From Chionis minor (taxonomy: Eukaryota; Chordata; Aves; Charadriiformes; Chionididae): 64,000 bases of DNA. The stretch spans positions 248,001 through 312,000 of the forward strand of contig VZSF01008845.1 of the NCBI GenBank assembly GCA_013398295.1, read 5' to 3'. This document shows positions 63,303 to 64,000 of the stretch, one piece after another. The notes below the pieces were generated by a model. That model saw only the letters and a list, made by a program, of their open reading frames with translations, searched no databases and was not told the DNA's origin. Position numbers and translations under genes: made by a program. Within the stretch, counting starts at the first letter, position 1. The number at the start of each line of letters is the position of its first letter.

Positions 63303-64000
63303 AATGAACATTTCAGTGAAACAACTTCTGCAACACCTACAAAGCTTGTCCTTTTCTATGAGACAGGTAAAACATCCATATATACACACAAACACACACA
63401 TCTCCTAGAGTTAAGAGCCATTTTTAATGTACATCTGGGGAAAGGATGTGATCTATCCTCCAAAGCTTTCCCTCTTTTGACTTAATTATTGCCAACTTTT
63501 CCATCGGGAGCTAAACAGTCCCTCTCAAAAGACTGGAAAGATATTAAACCCTGTATCTTCTGAAATATCAATGCTTCCATTCCTTTTTGTTTAAATATAT
63601 TTTTTAAAAAATAAGGTCTCAGAACCAAGAGATTTTTAAAAAGACACAATCATTTTAGTAGGAGACCATAAAAATGCTCTAGTAATATTCTGTGTGTATT
63701 TAAACAAAAAGCTTTGGAGGATAGATCACATTCTTACAGTGGCTTCAAATTCTTTGTAAAAATGAATCTGAAGATGCGTGTAGTAACTCCCATTATCGTA
63801 ATGTGTCAGCCCATGTACCTTTGGTAAATATTTTCTTGTGAGTGTTGTTTTAATTCAGACAATGGTATCTGGAATGTCAAGACTAAAATAGTGGGGTCTT
63901 GCATGGAGAGTTCATGTCTCTGCTACTCTGAGACTCTGTTTCTAGATTGCAGTAGACCACTTTTATTCCTTAAGGACCAATATTTTATTGCCTGCATGAT
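63303..64000. other. AT-rich noncoding stretch
   Basis: Nothing recognised except a short CA-rich patch at about 63380-63400. Confidence 0.6.

Noticed and set aside
63084..63408. Frames encoding poly-Lys and poly-Phe
   Set aside because: Direct translation of the CTTTTT microsatellite.
1..64000. CRISPR arrays, operons, tRNA or rRNA genes
   Set aside because: No regularly spaced repeats, bacterial gene organisation or recognisable RNA gene was seen; all repeat evidence points to a bird nuclear genome.

Overview
The window looks like a gene-poor, AT-rich stretch of a bird nuclear chromosome. The best evidence is the repeat content. There are several 5'-truncated CR1 LINEs in both orientations, some ending in the typical 3' octamer-like repeats (ATTCTGTGATT type). 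There is also a solo LTR whose sequence resembles an endogenous-retrovirus LTR that I recall from many avian genomes. I see no intact protein-coding gene, no rRNA or tRNA, and no CRISPR or operon-like organisation. Nearly all open frames are short chance ORFs in AT-rich DNA; the convincing protein similarities are decayed CR1 ORF2 fragments.

Layout. 1-14778 is mostly unique-looking AT-rich DNA. It includes a possible 3'-UTR end near 947, a near-perfect 30-bp palindrome at 5451, a GC-richer island at 6832-7384, two micro-exon-like splice arrangements (9456 and 11078), a 25-bp A run and a decayed ~100-bp tandem duplication. 14779-15494 holds a minus-strand CR1 and a 224/227-bp duplication abutting a single N. 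15495-25589 is AT-rich DNA with one ancient CR1/L3-like relic. 25590-33548 is a CR1 cluster of at least four insertions, and inside it 1849 bp are repeated almost exactly on the two sides of a single N at 28818. 33549-44540 is AT-rich with low-complexity G/T tracts and a diverged local duplication at 37136 and 37632. 43330-45473 contains LTR-type sequence (one fragment, one solo LTR) and a short CR1 end. 45474-64000 is again AT-rich noncoding DNA, with a ~115-bp CTTTTT microsatellite at 63187.

Interpretation. This is intergenic or deep intronic DNA; which of the two cannot be decided from the sequence. The strongest unusual signals are the two N-flanking duplications, which look like unmerged overlapping contig ends (false duplications) and not biology. 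If so, the real locus is about 2.07 kb shorter than shown, and any feature counted in both copies should be counted once. I did not find a new biological system here. The biologically most interesting leads are modest: the candidate micro-exons, the possible 3' UTR, the diverged tandem duplications and the composite CR1.
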